Shown: positions 36,754 to 46,141, numbered from the stretch's first letter. The stretch: DNA of 64,000 bases from Vibrio tubiashii (GCF_028551255.1 NZ_CP117030.1:248001-312000); one strand, 5' to 3'. The notes: generated by a model from the sequence alone, not told the origin. Numbers and translations: made by a program.

Positions 36754-36860
36754 CCTCACAACGTAACAGTATTTGTGTAGTGAGGCAATATGCGCATTTC
36801 TATTAACTCATTGATCAATATTGCGATTAGAGGCCCATGATTGATCTGATCATTCTTTAC

Positions 36861-36903
36861 TTGACCCATTAAGCACGACATATACAATAAATATACGATT
36901 TAT
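36861..36903 (+). promoter_or_regulatory. Promoter and inverted repeat before the parD-like/map pair
   Basis: TTGACC (36861) and TACAAT (36883) are separated by 16 bases and form a good sigma-70 promoter. ATAAAT/ATTTAT arms (36887-36892 and 36898-36903) lie just downstream, where an autoregulating ribbon-helix-helix protein could bind. The repeat is seen; the autoregulation is inferred. Confidence 0.5.
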
Positions 36904-36919
36904 ATATAGAGTGTATTTG

Positions 36920-37147
36920 ATGGGTATTGTTAAGATTTCAGATGAGTTGCATGAAGAGCTCAGAAAAGCGAGCTCTGTGATGGCGCGTTCGATCAACTCG
37001 CAGGCAGAATTCTGGATCAAGATTGGTATGCTTGCTGAGCTGCATCCTCAGCTCTCTTTCAATGACTTGGTGGCAGATTTAATGAAATCGGCAGAAGTGT
37101 CAGTGACCAATGTTTCTGCGACAGAAGGCGTTGCTAATGAACAGTAA
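36920..37147 (+). CDS. ParD-like antitoxin-family protein
   Basis: 75 residues from the ATG at 36920; a GTG nine bases earlier is possible. The N-terminal MGIVKISDELHEELRKASSVMARSI stretch reads as a ribbon-helix-helix DNA-binding fold like ParD/CopG-type antitoxins. There is no ParE- or RelE-type toxin beside it. Instead its last 11 bases overlap the start of a methionine aminopeptidase gene, so the two are translationally coupled. It may act as a repressor of the pair. Confidence 0.72.
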   Translation: MGIVKISDELHEELRKASSVMARSINSQAEFWIKIGMLAELHPQLSFNDLVADLMKSAEVSVTNVSATEGVANEQ

Positions 37148-37919
37148 TGTAGCGATTAAGTCAAAAAGCGAGATTGAGTTGATGCGTACCTCCGGCAAGT
37201 TATTGGCTAAGGTGTTTCAAATGCTGGATGACTACGTGAAGCCGGGTATTTCAACTATGGACATTAATAACCGAGTTGAAGATTTTATTGTCAATGATCT
37301 ACAGGCGAGACCTGCTAGCAAAGGGCAGTATGATTACCAGTACGTGCTCAATACTTCGTTAAATGAAGTGGTTTGTCATGGTGTGCCTAAAGCGAGCCAA
37401 ATCCTAAAAAGTACCGATATTATCAATCTGGATATTACGCTAGAGAAAGGTGGCTTTATCACTGACTCAAGCAAAATGTATGTGATGCCTGACGCAAATC
37501 CACTGGCGCGAAAGTTAGTTAAAGTCACTTATGAAGCAATGTGGCAGGGGATCAAGCAAGTGAAACCAGGAGCGCGTCTTGGTGATATTGGCCATGCCAT
37601 TCAAAGCTATGCAGAGACTTACGGCTACAGCATAGTAAGAGAGTATTGTGGTCACGGCATTGGTCGAGAAATGCATGAAGAGCCGCAAGTGCTTCATTAT
37701 GGTATTCGCGATACCGGTTTGCTGCTAAAAGAAGGCATGGTGTTCACCATCGAGCCTATGGTTAACCAAGGTACCGAGAAAACCAAGACTAAGAAAGATG
37801 GCTGGACGGTGATAACCCGAGATAAAAAGTTGTCTGCTCAATCAGAGCATACTGTGTTGGTCACTAGTAGTGGATATGAAGTGCTGACGTTACGAGAAGA
37901 AGAAAGCTTACCTAGTTGA
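37137..37919 (+). CDS. map: Type I methionine aminopeptidase
   Basis: 260 residues from the ATG at 37137. All five metal ligands are present: LDITL (Asp), ITDSSKM (Asp), GHGIGREMHEEP (His), FTIEPMV (Glu) and SEHTVLV (Glu). It removes the N-terminal Met from new proteins in the cytoplasm. Vibrios normally have a housekeeping map near rpsB, so this is probably a second copy. It overlaps the ParD-like gene by 11 bases, an arrangement that suggests regulated use. Confidence 0.88.
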   Translation: MNSNVAIKSKSEIELMRTSGKLLAKVFQMLDDYVKPGISTMDINNRVEDFIVNDLQARPASKGQYDYQYVLNTSLNEVVCHGVPKASQILKSTDIINLDITLEKGGFITDSSKMYVMPDANPLARKLVKVTYEAMWQGIKQVKPGARLGDIGHAIQSYAETYGYSIVREYCGHGIGREMHEEPQVLHYGIRDTGLLLKEGMVFTIEPMVNQGTEKTKTKKDGWTVITRDKKLSAQSEHTVLVTSSGYEVLTLREEESLPS

Positions 37920-38067
37920 TAATAAGGATAGGGAAGCTAGATTAACTCTGCTAGAATCCGCGCCACCAAGTGTTGTTGCCCTTACTATTTGGACATCTAC
38001 CCATCAGGGTATGCGTAACACTGGCTATTTAACTCGCTGCAATTAGTAAGACACCTAGGATCTCAAT

Positions 38068-38481
38068 ATGATGACCGATGAAGAAAGAATTGAACTACAA
38101 CAAAATAACCCTTTACACGGCCTGAAACTAGAGACTTTACTACAAGAGTTAGTAGACTTTTATGGTTGGGATATTCTTGATACCGCAATGCGCTTCAACT
38201 GCTTCCACACCAACCCTTCGATTGCTAGTAGTGTTAAATACTTAAAGAAAACCGACTGGGCGCGAGAGAAAGTAGAAAACTTTTATTTGTACCGTTTTAA
38301 GCGAATGCCTAGAGCGTCTAGTGAAGAGTATGATTTACCTCCGCGCGCTCGTACTTTCCCACATGGCTTAAAACCAAAAGAGCCGATGGAACTGACCGTT
38401 GAATCAATATTGAATTCACAAGCAAAGGCGGCCTCGGCGCATAAAGCGCGTTCTTCGCGCGGTGGTCGTTCACGAAAATAA
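38068..38481 (+). CDS. VF530-family protein (DUF2132) with basic tail
   Basis: 137 residues. Residues about 10-80 match the VF530 domain first described in Vibrio fischeri: [32 protein letters not shown] and [16 protein letters not shown]. The last 25 residues are rich in Lys, Arg and Ser, which suggests nucleic-acid binding. AGGA precedes two adjacent ATGs. The domain is thought to be a DNA-binding fold, but function is unknown. Confidence 0.85.
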   Translation: MMTDEERIELQQNNPLHGLKLETLLQELVDFYGWDILDTAMRFNCFHTNPSIASSVKYLKKTDWAREKVENFYLYRFKRMPRASSEEYDLPPRARTFPHGLKPKEPMELTVESILNSQAKAASAHKARSSRGGRSRK

Positions 38482-38503
38482 CGCTTCAACCAAACCTATT
38501 GAT

Positions 38504-38535
38504 TCTGCCAGATACATCATGGCGTATCTGGCAGA
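38504..38535. terminator. Hairpin between convergent genes
   Basis: TCTGCCAGATAC/GTATCTGGCAGA, a perfect 12-bp stem with an eight-base loop and little T tail. Its core matches the stem at 35449. Confidence 0.65.
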
Positions 38536-38549
38536 GTGACTCTATGAGG

Positions 38550-40337
38550 TTAGATCGCCTGCGTGGCTTTCTCTAACCAAACTTTTCCTTGCTCATCGAG
38601 GCCTGGTGAGAGCTTGCACCAACACTGCTGATGGTAGCCATTGAGCCATTCAATCTCACTGCTATCCAGCATCGATTTATCGATCATCTTGGTCGCGATT
38701 GGCGCGAGGGTTATGGTCTCAAAGCCATAGAAAGTGCCAAATTCGTTCTCTTCTAACTCGACCACTTTCATGATGTTTTCAATCCGAACTCCATGCACAC
38801 CTTCGCGGTAAACACCGGGCTCATTAGTTATCACCATACCCGGTCTAAGGGTGACTTCGGCAGGATTTTGCGAAAAGTTTTGCGGCCCTTCATGAACATT
38901 CAAACATACGCCGACACCATGACCCGTGCCACATTTATAGTCGATGCCATGTTGCCACAACACCCCGCGCGCCATGATATCGAGATTGGCTCCAGTCGAG
39001 CCTTTCATAAAGCGAGTTTGTGTTAGGCGTATGACAGCCTTTAGCACTAAGGTGTAGTCTTTTCTTTCTTGTGTTGAAGGGTTGCCAAAGTGGAAGGTGC
39101 GAGTGATGTCTGTGGTACCACCTGGATATTGCCCACCCGAATCGACAAGGAAGAAACGGCTCTCATCGATTTGGTAGCAGCTTGATGCATCTGCCGCGTA
39201 GTGCATCTTAGCGCCATGCTCAGCAAACCCTGCGATGGTTCTGAAGCTTTCACCTAAATAGCCATCAATCTGTTTGCGGTAACCCATTAATTGTTGTTCG
39301 GCATTTAACTCGGTGACTTTGCCACTAGGTACTTGCTCATCTAGCCATTGCATGAATTTCACGACCGCCACGCCATCTTGGCGCAAGGTCTCTTCCATAC
39401 TTGCAAGTTCGGTTGAATTCTTTTGGGCTTTCATCAGTGTGACAGGGCATGGGCGGTCAAGCAGACAGAGCTCAGATTTAATCTGGCTTGCTAACAGGCT
39501 GTCACAGTTTTTGGCGGTATAAATGACCCTAGCGCCTTTTTCGATAAGGTTTAATGCTGTGCTAAGGTGTTCGTAATCATGGATATGAACCTGAGATTCT
39601 TCAAGTGCAGCGACAACTTGCTGAGTGAGCTTTTGATTATCAATAAACAAACGACAACTTTGCATATCGACAAGTAGGTAGCCTTCAGATATCGGACAAT
39701 AAGCGGTATCACCTCCGCGAATGTTGAGCGCCCACATCACGTCGTCTAGCGTTGAAATCAATAGTGCATCGGCCTTCTGAGCATTGAGGTATTGACGAAT
39801 CTGAGCGACTTTTTCGCCACATGTTAGCCCTGCAACCTCTATTGGATGGTTAAAAACAGGCGCTGTTGGTCGTGACGGTCGATCATGCCAAATGGGGGAA
39901 ATCAGATCGTGCTCTAGTGCCACTCGAATCGATTTGTCTGCGAATGCGCTATTAAGCTCATCGAAAAACTGCTTGCTGATACTGCGACCATCGACACCTA
40001 CCGTCGCGTTTTCCGGCAAGGTTTGAGCTAACCATTGCGCAATTGTTGGCGTCTCGGCTAGGCGTGCTTTAAACAGCGATAAACCAGAGCCTTCGATTTG
40101 CTCGGCTCCTTGAATGTAGTAGCGTCCATCTGTCCAAAGCCCACCGCAATCTTTGGTCACCACCACATCGCCAGCAGAGCCAGTAAAGCCGGATATCCAC
40201 TGCCTTGCCAGCCAATAATCGGCCGAGTATTCACTGGCATGTGGGTCATTATTGGTGACGATATAAGCATCAAAACTATGTTTTTGCATGCCGTCACGTA
40301 AAGCGTTAAGTCGTTGTGGAACAGTGGTTAAAGTCAT
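38550..40337 (-). CDS. Xaa-Pro aminopeptidase (M24B, APP1-type)
   Basis: 595 residues from the ATG at 40337, longer than E. coli PepP and like the three-domain APP1 type: two creatinase-like N-terminal domains (about 10-300) and a pita-bread catalytic domain (about 315-540). Metal ligands lie in LVDSGGQYPGGTTDITRTF (two Asp), GTGHGVGVCLNVHEGPQ (His), TNEPGVY (Glu) and GVRIEN (Glu). It splits an N-terminal residue from a following Pro, which collagen peptides need. Its ATG overlaps the stop of oppF (ATGA), which ties it to the peptide importer. Confidence 0.9.
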   Translation of the reverse strand: MTLTTVPQRLNALRDGMQKHSFDAYIVTNNDPHASEYSADYWLARQWISGFTGSAGDVVVTKDCGGLWTDGRYYIQGAEQIEGSGLSLFKARLAETPTIAQWLAQTLPENATVGVDGRSISKQFFDELNSAFADKSIRVALEHDLISPIWHDRPSRPTAPVFNHPIEVAGLTCGEKVAQIRQYLNAQKADALLISTLDDVMWALNIRGGDTAYCPISEGYLLVDMQSCRLFIDNQKLTQQVVAALEESQVHIHDYEHLSTALNLIEKGARVIYTAKNCDSLLASQIKSELCLLDRPCPVTLMKAQKNSTELASMEETLRQDGVAVVKFMQWLDEQVPSGKVTELNAEQQLMGYRKQIDGYLGESFRTIAGFAEHGAKMHYAADASSCYQIDESRFFLVDSGGQYPGGTTDITRTFHFGNPSTQERKDYTLVLKAVIRLTQTRFMKGSTGANLDIMARGVLWQHGIDYKCGTGHGVGVCLNVHEGPQNFSQNPAEVTLRPGMVITNEPGVYREGVHGVRIENIMKVVELEENEFGTFYGFETITLAPIATKMIDKSMLDSSEIEWLNGYHQQCWCKLSPGLDEQGKVWLEKATQAI

Positions 40338-41332
40338 AATGTTTGGCTTCCTAGCAAAGTATGAGTACAGAAAATGTGGTGGTCTGGCAGACCACTTCGA
40401 GTCGGTTTTTGTTGGCCACATAAATCGGTGGCACTTGGGCAACGAGTGCGAAATACACATCCACTTGGTGGATTGAGCGGTGATGGAAGATCGCCAGGCA
40501 ATAGTTGAATTTCACGATTGCGAGCGAGTGTTGGGTGAGCGATAGGAACAGCAGATAGTAAGGCCTTGGTGTAAGGGTGCTGGGCGTCATCGAAAACCTT
40601 ATCGTAGCGGCCAACTTCCATCGGTTTACCTAAATACATCACCATGACACGATCGCTTATGTGTCTTACTACACTTAGGTCGTGGGCGATCATGACCAGT
40701 GTTAACCCCATCTCTTGTTTTAAATCATCAAGAAGATTAATCACCTGCGCTTGTATCGATACATCAAGGGCGCTGACAGGTTCATCACACACCACTAAGT
40801 CGGGTTTGAGGATCAGAGCACGCGCGATGCCCACGCGTTGACATTGACCGCCCGAGAATTCATGCGGATAGCGATTTCGCTGGCTCGCAAGTAAACCCAC
40901 TTTGTCCATCATCGCGATAACGCGGCTTTCTACCTCTTGGCGACTTAAATGGGGTTCATGAGTCAGCAAGGGTTCAGCGATACATTCGGAGATCGTCAGA
41001 CGAGGATTCAAACAGGCAGAAGGATCTTGAAACACCATTTGAAACTCACGACGTTTTTTCGCTAGCTCTTGTTTACTAAACCCACGCATATCTTGCCCCT
41101 TCCATGAGAGCTCGCCACCTGTCGGTTCTATCAGGCGAAGCAGTGCTCGTGCTAGGGTTGATTTTCCACACCCAGACTCACCGACAATGCCTAAAGTTTC
41201 TCCGCGGAATACTTCTAAGTCGATACCATCGACGGCTTTCACCACTTTGCGTTTACTTGGCAATATGTGCTTATTGATTGCGAAGTGAACTTTTAAATCA
41301 CGCGCTGAAAGTAAAACTTCTGGTTGGTTCAT
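40334..41332 (-). CDS. oppF: Oligopeptide ABC transporter ATP-binding protein F
   Basis: 332 residues from the ATG at 41332 (GGAGGTAAC before it). Walker A GESGCGKSTLA, signature FSGGQCQRVGIARAL, Walker B LVVCDEP and the C-terminal oligopeptide/dipeptide motif with FRTRCPSATDLC are present. It powers peptide import as the partner of OppD at the inner membrane face. It is the fifth gene of the opp-like operon and overlaps the aminopeptidase gene. Opp and Dpp versions cannot be told apart by this subunit alone. Confidence 0.9.
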   Translation of the reverse strand: MNQPEVLLSARDLKVHFAINKHILPSKRKVVKAVDGIDLEVFRGETLGIVGESGCGKSTLARALLRLIEPTGGELSWKGQDMRGFSKQELAKKRREFQMVFQDPSACLNPRLTISECIAEPLLTHEPHLSRQEVESRVIAMMDKVGLLASQRNRYPHEFSGGQCQRVGIARALILKPDLVVCDEPVSALDVSIQAQVINLLDDLKQEMGLTLVMIAHDLSVVRHISDRVMVMYLGKPMEVGRYDKVFDDAQHPYTKALLSAVPIAHPTLARNREIQLLPGDLPSPLNPPSGCVFRTRCPSATDLCGQQKPTRSGLPDHHIFCTHTLLGSQTL

Positions 41333-41340
41333 GTTACCTC

Positions 41341-42330
41341 CTAAGCTGAACGTGCAATGGATGTGATGGAAGCGGGGGCTTTGACATGGCAAGCTAACCC
41401 TTGGCTCGTAGAGAGCGCTCTAAATGGCGGCATTTGCGCACTGCACTCCGCCCGGTACTCGTTACAACGTTCTTTAAAAGGGCAGCCTTTGTTGTGAATC
41501 AGTGCACTAGGGGGATTGCCGGGAATGGTAGGCAGGCGATCCATATCTTCACTGATTGAAGGTATCGCTTTGAGAAGACCTTGTGTGTACGGGTGAGAAG
41601 GAGTCGAAAAAATTGACTCCGTATCTGCTTCTTCCATTTTGCGCCCGCCATACATGACTAAGACTCGATCACACATTTCCGCGACCACGCCCATATCATG
41701 GGTAATAAGCAGAATGGCGGTGTTGAACTCGGCTTGCAGCTCACGCAATAGAGTCAAAATTTGCGCTTGTACCGTCACATCCAATGCGGTGGTCGGTTCA
41801 TCCGCGATCAATAGCTCAGGCATACACAGTAGTGCCATTGCAATCATCACTCGTTGGCGCATGCCGCCTGACATTTCATGCGGATATTGCGCCATCCTTG
41901 TGGCCGCTGATGGAATCCTTACCGCATCAAGCATCGCAATGGCTTCTTTATCGGCTTCTTTACGTGACATGCCTTTGTGAATCATCAAAACTTCGGCAAG
42001 TTGCTTACCAACTTTCATAAACGGGTTGAGTGAGGTCATCGGATCTTGGAAGATCATGCCAATCTTTTCTGCACGAATATGATTGAGTTGGCTTTTTGAC
42101 ATCGAAAGTAGGTTTTCGCCATGGAAATTGGCCTCTCCGCTGACCAAACCATTGTCAGCAGTTAAGCCCATCAGCGCAAAAACCGATTGGCTTTTGCCCG
42201 AGCCAGACTCGCCGACAATGCCCAAGGTTTCGCCTTTGTTTATGCTATAGGACAAATCACTGACCGCTTGCACTAAGCCATCAGGGGTTTGGAAGCGCAC
42301 ATTCATCTGGTTAATCGAGAGAATACTCAT
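41341..42330 (-). CDS. oppD: Oligopeptide ABC transporter ATP-binding protein D
   Basis: 329 residues from the ATG at 42330 with AAGGAG six bases upstream; a GTG one codon earlier is less likely. Walker A GESGSGKSQS, signature MSGGMRQRVMIAMAL, Walker B LLIADEP and the Cys-rich C-terminal region (KGCPFKERCNEYRAEC), possibly an iron-sulfur site as in other OppD/DppD proteins, are seen. It pairs with OppF. Confidence 0.9.
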   Translation of the reverse strand: MSILSINQMNVRFQTPDGLVQAVSDLSYSINKGETLGIVGESGSGKSQSVFALMGLTADNGLVSGEANFHGENLLSMSKSQLNHIRAEKIGMIFQDPMTSLNPFMKVGKQLAEVLMIHKGMSRKEADKEAIAMLDAVRIPSAATRMAQYPHEMSGGMRQRVMIAMALLCMPELLIADEPTTALDVTVQAQILTLLRELQAEFNTAILLITHDMGVVAEMCDRVLVMYGGRKMEEADTESIFSTPSHPYTQGLLKAIPSISEDMDRLPTIPGNPPSALIHNKGCPFKERCNEYRAECSAQMPPFRALSTSQGLACHVKAPASITSIARSA

Positions 42331-42339
42331 CACTACTCC

Positions 42340-43269
42340 TTAGCGATCTTTTGGATCGAGTGCGTCACGCAGACCATCACCGATAAAGTTAAAACAGAAC
42401 AAGGTGGCAACAAGGAAAACTGAAGGGAATACCAATTGCCAAAGGGCGACATCAATTGTTTTCGCGCCCTCAGCGATTAAGATGCCCCAACTGGTATCGG
42501 GTGGTTGAACACCCAGCCCCAAAAAGCTTAGGAAGGATTCAAACATAATGAACCCGGGCACCATGAGTGAGGAGTAAACCATCACAATGCCCAGTACATT
42601 GGGTAACACGTGACGGCGCACTATGGTCAATCGAGACACCCCGATAGAATGGGCTGCTTCGATAAACTCCCTTTTCTTGATACTGAATGTGACACCGCGT
42701 ACGACCCTAGCAATGCCGAGCCAAGAGACCATGCCGATCACAACAAAGATCAGGTAGATATTATTGCCAAATAGGGTAACGAACAGAATGACCAGAAACA
42801 TAAATGGGACGGAGTCGAGCACCTCGATAATGCGCATCATAGTGCTATCAACGATCCCCCCGAGGTAACCAGATAAGGCTCCCCAAGCGGTTCCAATCAC
42901 CACCGCGACCAGTGCGCCCATAAAGCCAACCATGATCGAAAGCCTGCCTCCCTGCATGGTGCGGGCGAAGATATCTTGGCCTAAGTCATCGGTACCAAAG
43001 TAGTGCCCTGAACTTAGCGAAGGTTTACCTAATTCATAAGGGTCAGCAACCACGTTCCAATCAATTTCATCGTGACCGAAGGCAGCAAGCTGTGGGCCGA
43101 ACGTGATACACAAGACAATAAACATCAGCACATAAATGGATGTCATTGCGGCACGGTTTTTACGAAAGCGAGTCCAGGCGTCTTGCCATAAGCTACGCCC
43201 TTCTACCGCTTCAACTTGAGAGCTTACTTGATCTGCTAGCTCCTGGGCGTCAATACGTTTGGTTAACAT
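42340..43269 (-). CDS. oppC: Oligopeptide ABC transporter permease C
   Basis: 309 residues with an N-terminal cytoplasmic region, six membrane helices and the permease EAA-type loop EAAHSIGVSRLTIVRRHVLPN. GGAGGTAACC precedes the ATG. It forms the channel with the B subunit. It lies between oppB and oppD with gaps of about ten bases, as in known opp operons. Confidence 0.9.
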   Translation of the reverse strand: MLTKRIDAQELADQVSSQVEAVEGRSLWQDAWTRFRKNRAAMTSIYVLMFIVLCITFGPQLAAFGHDEIDWNVVADPYELGKPSLSSGHYFGTDDLGQDIFARTMQGGRLSIMVGFMGALVAVVIGTAWGALSGYLGGIVDSTMMRIIEVLDSVPFMFLVILFVTLFGNNIYLIFVVIGMVSWLGIARVVRGVTFSIKKREFIEAAHSIGVSRLTIVRRHVLPNVLGIVMVYSSLMVPGFIMFESFLSFLGLGVQPPDTSWGILIAEGAKTIDVALWQLVFPSVFLVATLFCFNFIGDGLRDALDPKDR

Positions 43270-43279
43270 TGGTTACCTC

Positions 43280-44200
43280 CTAAACACGAATACGCGGGTC
43301 GATGACGGTATAGAGAATGTCGACCACCAAGTTAAACAAGATGGTAAGAGAGGCGACAATCAGGGTTATGCCCATGACTAAGCCGTAATCTCGATTAAGA
43401 GCTCCAGAGACGAAGTGTTGCCCCATACCTCCGGTACTAAAGAAGATATCGATGATCACTGAGCCAGTGACAACGGCTACAAAGCTCGGACCGAGCATCG
43501 CCACAATCGGTATGAGTGAAGGGCGAAGTGCGTGATGAAACAGGATGTAGCTGGTGGACAGTCCTTTTGCTTTTGCTGTACGTATATAAGGTTGATTGAG
43601 CGTCTCAATCATTGCGCCGCGCATGACCCTAGCGATACTTGCTACAGAGCCAATCGCCAAACTAAGTACAGGTAAAATCAAAAACGAAGCTTGTCCGCCT
43701 TCCCATCCGCCTGCGGGTAGCCAGCCTAAATGGATAGAGAAAATAGTCACAAGCACCGGCGCCAAGACGAACGCTGGAATCACAACTCCTGTCATTGAAA
43801 GCGACATAAGTAAGTAGTCTAGTTTTCCATTGCGATTGAGCGCGGCTATGGTGCCTAGAACCATCCCTAGTGGGACGGAAATACAAAAAGAAATTACGCC
43901 CAACACTGCTGATACTGGCCATGATTGCGCGACAAGTTCGGTGACACTAAAGTCTTGGTAAACGAAGCTAGGGCCAAGGTCGCCCTGTACAAAGTTACCA
44001 ATGTAGATAAAAAACTGAACAATAAAAGGTTCATTAAGGTGAAACTTAGCTTCAATATTAGCGCGTACCACTTCTGGCATCGGCCTTTCCATATCAAATG
44101 GCCCGCCCGGGGCAATATGCATTAGCCAAAAAGAAACCAAGGCGATGAACAGTAATGTGGGCACTGCGATAAGCAAGCGACGGAGAATATACAGCAACAT
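43280..44200 (-). CDS. oppB: Oligopeptide ABC transporter permease B
   Basis: 306 residues, six membrane helices, with the EAA-type loop RTAKAKGLSTSYILFHHALRP and the N-terminal LLYILRRLLIAVPTLLFIAL typical of OppB/DppB. AAGGATGCGTC precedes the ATG. It follows oppA after a 59-base gap that holds a terminator-like hairpin, which should lower permease expression relative to the binding protein. Confidence 0.9.
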   Translation of the reverse strand: MLLYILRRLLIAVPTLLFIALVSFWLMHIAPGGPFDMERPMPEVVRANIEAKFHLNEPFIVQFFIYIGNFVQGDLGPSFVYQDFSVTELVAQSWPVSAVLGVISFCISVPLGMVLGTIAALNRNGKLDYLLMSLSMTGVVIPAFVLAPVLVTIFSIHLGWLPAGGWEGGQASFLILPVLSLAIGSVASIARVMRGAMIETLNQPYIRTAKAKGLSTSYILFHHALRPSLIPIVAMLGPSFVAVVTGSVIIDIFFSTGGMGQHFVSGALNRDYGLVMGITLIVASLTILFNLVVDILYTVIDPRIRV

Positions 44201-44217
44201 GACGCATCCTTTCGTTC

Positions 44218-44247
44218 AAAAAAGCCCGCTACCGATGAGTAGCAGGC
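44218..44247 (-). terminator. Intra-operon partial terminator between oppA and oppB
   Basis: On the minus strand GCCTGCTAC/GTAGCGGGC forms a stem with one internal mismatch, followed by six Ts. Read-through is expected because the genes downstream have no clear promoter. Confidence 0.7.
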
Positions 44248-44259
44248 AAACCGTCCCAA

Positions 44260-45870
44260 TTAGTGGGCCTTTACGTAAACATTTTTGCGGTAGTATGACG
44301 ACTCGGGATTGGTGCGCTCGAATCCACCGACATACTCTTTGATCAGGTATTGGTCATTGCCATTGCGGTACATTGGAATGATCGCCATGTCCTCGATAAG
44401 AAGCTTCTCTGCGGCAATATATTCAGCGGAAGGGTCACTTAGGCTCTTAGACTCAGCCATCAAGCGATCATACTCTGGGTTGTTGTATTTTGAGTCGTTG
44501 TACTCGCCAGTTGAGACAAAGATATCTAACCAAGTGGATGCTTCATTGTAGTCGGCAGTCCAACCACCACGGCTGATGTTGCCCGGATCTTTCAGTGCGT
44601 AAAAGACTTTAGGCTCTAGCTGTTTGATTTCGATTTGAGCACCCAGTTTGCTCTTCCACATACCAGCCATTGCGGTGGCCATCTTCACATCTTTAGAGAA
44701 GGTAGGGACAGTGAAGGTCAGCTTAAGTGGGTTGATCTTGTTGTACCCCGCGTCTGCAAGCAGCGCTTTAGCTTGAGAATCTCGCTTAGCTTGATCCCAA
44801 GTTGCGAAGGTTGGCGTATGAGTTTTAAAACCATCGGTTTGCGGTGGTACCAAAGTGTACATTGGGATGCCGCCATTCTTAGCAATCGCTTTGGTAATGA
44901 TGTTACGGTCAATCGCAAATGATAAAGCCTGACGAACGCGTAAATCTTTGGTTGGCCCTTTTTGTGTGTTCAAGTAGTAGAAAGTCGATCCTAAAGAGGC
45001 ACTGGTATCAGCGACTTGTTCTGGGTATTTCTTAAGGAGTTTGTTTTTCTGCGCCGCTGGAATCGAGAGTGCTTGATCAATTTCTCCTGCAAGGTAGCGA
45101 TTTAATGCGACGTTAGCATCACCAATCGGTAACCAAGTAATTTTCTCTAGTACGACATTATCTGCATCCCAGTAGTGGGCGTTTTTCGCCATTACCATCT
45201 TCTCATTGACCTTCCAACTTGAAACGGTGAATGCGCCGTTGGTCACGATGTTTTCGGGTTGTGTCCAAGCGTTGCCATGCTTTTCTACCGTTGCCTGATG
45301 AACAGGTGCGAGTACAGGGTGGCTAAGCAGTTTGATGAAAAAAGGAACAGGCTTTTCTAGCGTTACCTCAAAGGTATAGTCGTCAACGGCACGCACACCT
45401 AAGGTATCTGCCGATGCTTCACCCTTCATAATCTTGTTTGAGTTTTTAATGCCCGGAATCGCAGCGAACCATGCGTATGGAGAAGCGGTCTCCGGATCGA
45501 TTAAGCGCTTCCAGCTATAAACGAAATCGTGTGCAGTCAAAGGCTCGCCATTGGACCATTTAGACTCACGCAGCTTAAAGGTATAGACAGTATTGTTATC
45601 ATTAGCCTGCCAACTCTCTGCGATACCTGGAATAGTTTTTCCTTGTTTATCTTGGATTGTAAGGCCTTCAAACAGGTCACGCCCTAGGTTAAATGCAGGC
45701 TCTGCCGCTTGTTTTGCAGGGTCAATAGAGGTGACTTCTGCCCCGTTGTTTAACACTATCTCTTGTTTATCTGCGAGCTGTGTCCCAGCAGGAAAGGGTT
45801 TAGCTATCGCGTTGCTAGTCAATAGCGCAGCAGCGATGGTACTCAGTGCGATCAATTTTTTGGCTTTCAT
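44260..45870 (-). CDS. oppA: Periplasmic oligopeptide-binding protein
   Basis: 536 residues with a signal peptide (about 1-23, cleavage after AIA), the SBP family 5 N-terminal pattern EVTSIDPAKQAAEPAFN and NDNNTVYTFKLRESKWSNGEPLTAHDFVYSWKR-type core, seen here as FKLRESKWSNGEPLTAHDFV. The C-terminal part carries the ANWxGDYNEAxT-like WTADYNEASTWLD. It captures peptides in the periplasm. GAGGAAGC precedes the ATG. A copy of the shared operator lies 112 bases upstream, so collagen peptide uptake probably responds to the GntR regulator. Confidence 0.9.
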   Translation of the reverse strand: MKAKKLIALSTIAAALLTSNAIAKPFPAGTQLADKQEIVLNNGAEVTSIDPAKQAAEPAFNLGRDLFEGLTIQDKQGKTIPGIAESWQANDNNTVYTFKLRESKWSNGEPLTAHDFVYSWKRLIDPETASPYAWFAAIPGIKNSNKIMKGEASADTLGVRAVDDYTFEVTLEKPVPFFIKLLSHPVLAPVHQATVEKHGNAWTQPENIVTNGAFTVSSWKVNEKMVMAKNAHYWDADNVVLEKITWLPIGDANVALNRYLAGEIDQALSIPAAQKNKLLKKYPEQVADTSASLGSTFYYLNTQKGPTKDLRVRQALSFAIDRNIITKAIAKNGGIPMYTLVPPQTDGFKTHTPTFATWDQAKRDSQAKALLADAGYNKINPLKLTFTVPTFSKDVKMATAMAGMWKSKLGAQIEIKQLEPKVFYALKDPGNISRGGWTADYNEASTWLDIFVSTGEYNDSKYNNPEYDRLMAESKSLSDPSAEYIAAEKLLIEDMAIIPMYRNGNDQYLIKEYVGGFERTNPESSYYRKNVYVKAH

Positions 45871-45981
45871 AGCTTCCTCGTTATGTCCTTATCGGAGTGG
45901 TCCTTTGGGTTCACCGTGTGGGGGAGCTACTCCAAAACGGCACTAGAGTAAGCTTGATGTTTCACCAAAGGGTAAGAGGAA

Positions 45982-45996
45982 TGTATATTGTATAAA
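45982..45996 (-). promoter_or_regulatory. Predicted GntR-type operator before oppA
   Basis: TGTATA-TTG-TATAAA, one change from the TGTATA-N3-TATACA motif, about 110 bases upstream of the oppA start. A second overlapping TGTATA (45989-45994) lies within it. Confidence 0.5.
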
Positions 45997-46141
45997 ATAA
46001 TCCAACAAACATTAATTAACATGTCTGTAACAAGGTGGCGAAAAGAGAGACCATCGGTCTTAGAAATTGAGACCGAACAAAAAATGCGCAGTTAATCTGA
46101 CGGTTACTAGGCTTTGATCACAGTAAGCTTTAGGAAGGGAA

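Noticed and set aside
36911..37919. A complete ParDE-type toxin-antitoxin module
   Set aside because: No ParE, RelE or other toxin-like small gene is adjacent; the partner is a full methionine aminopeptidase.
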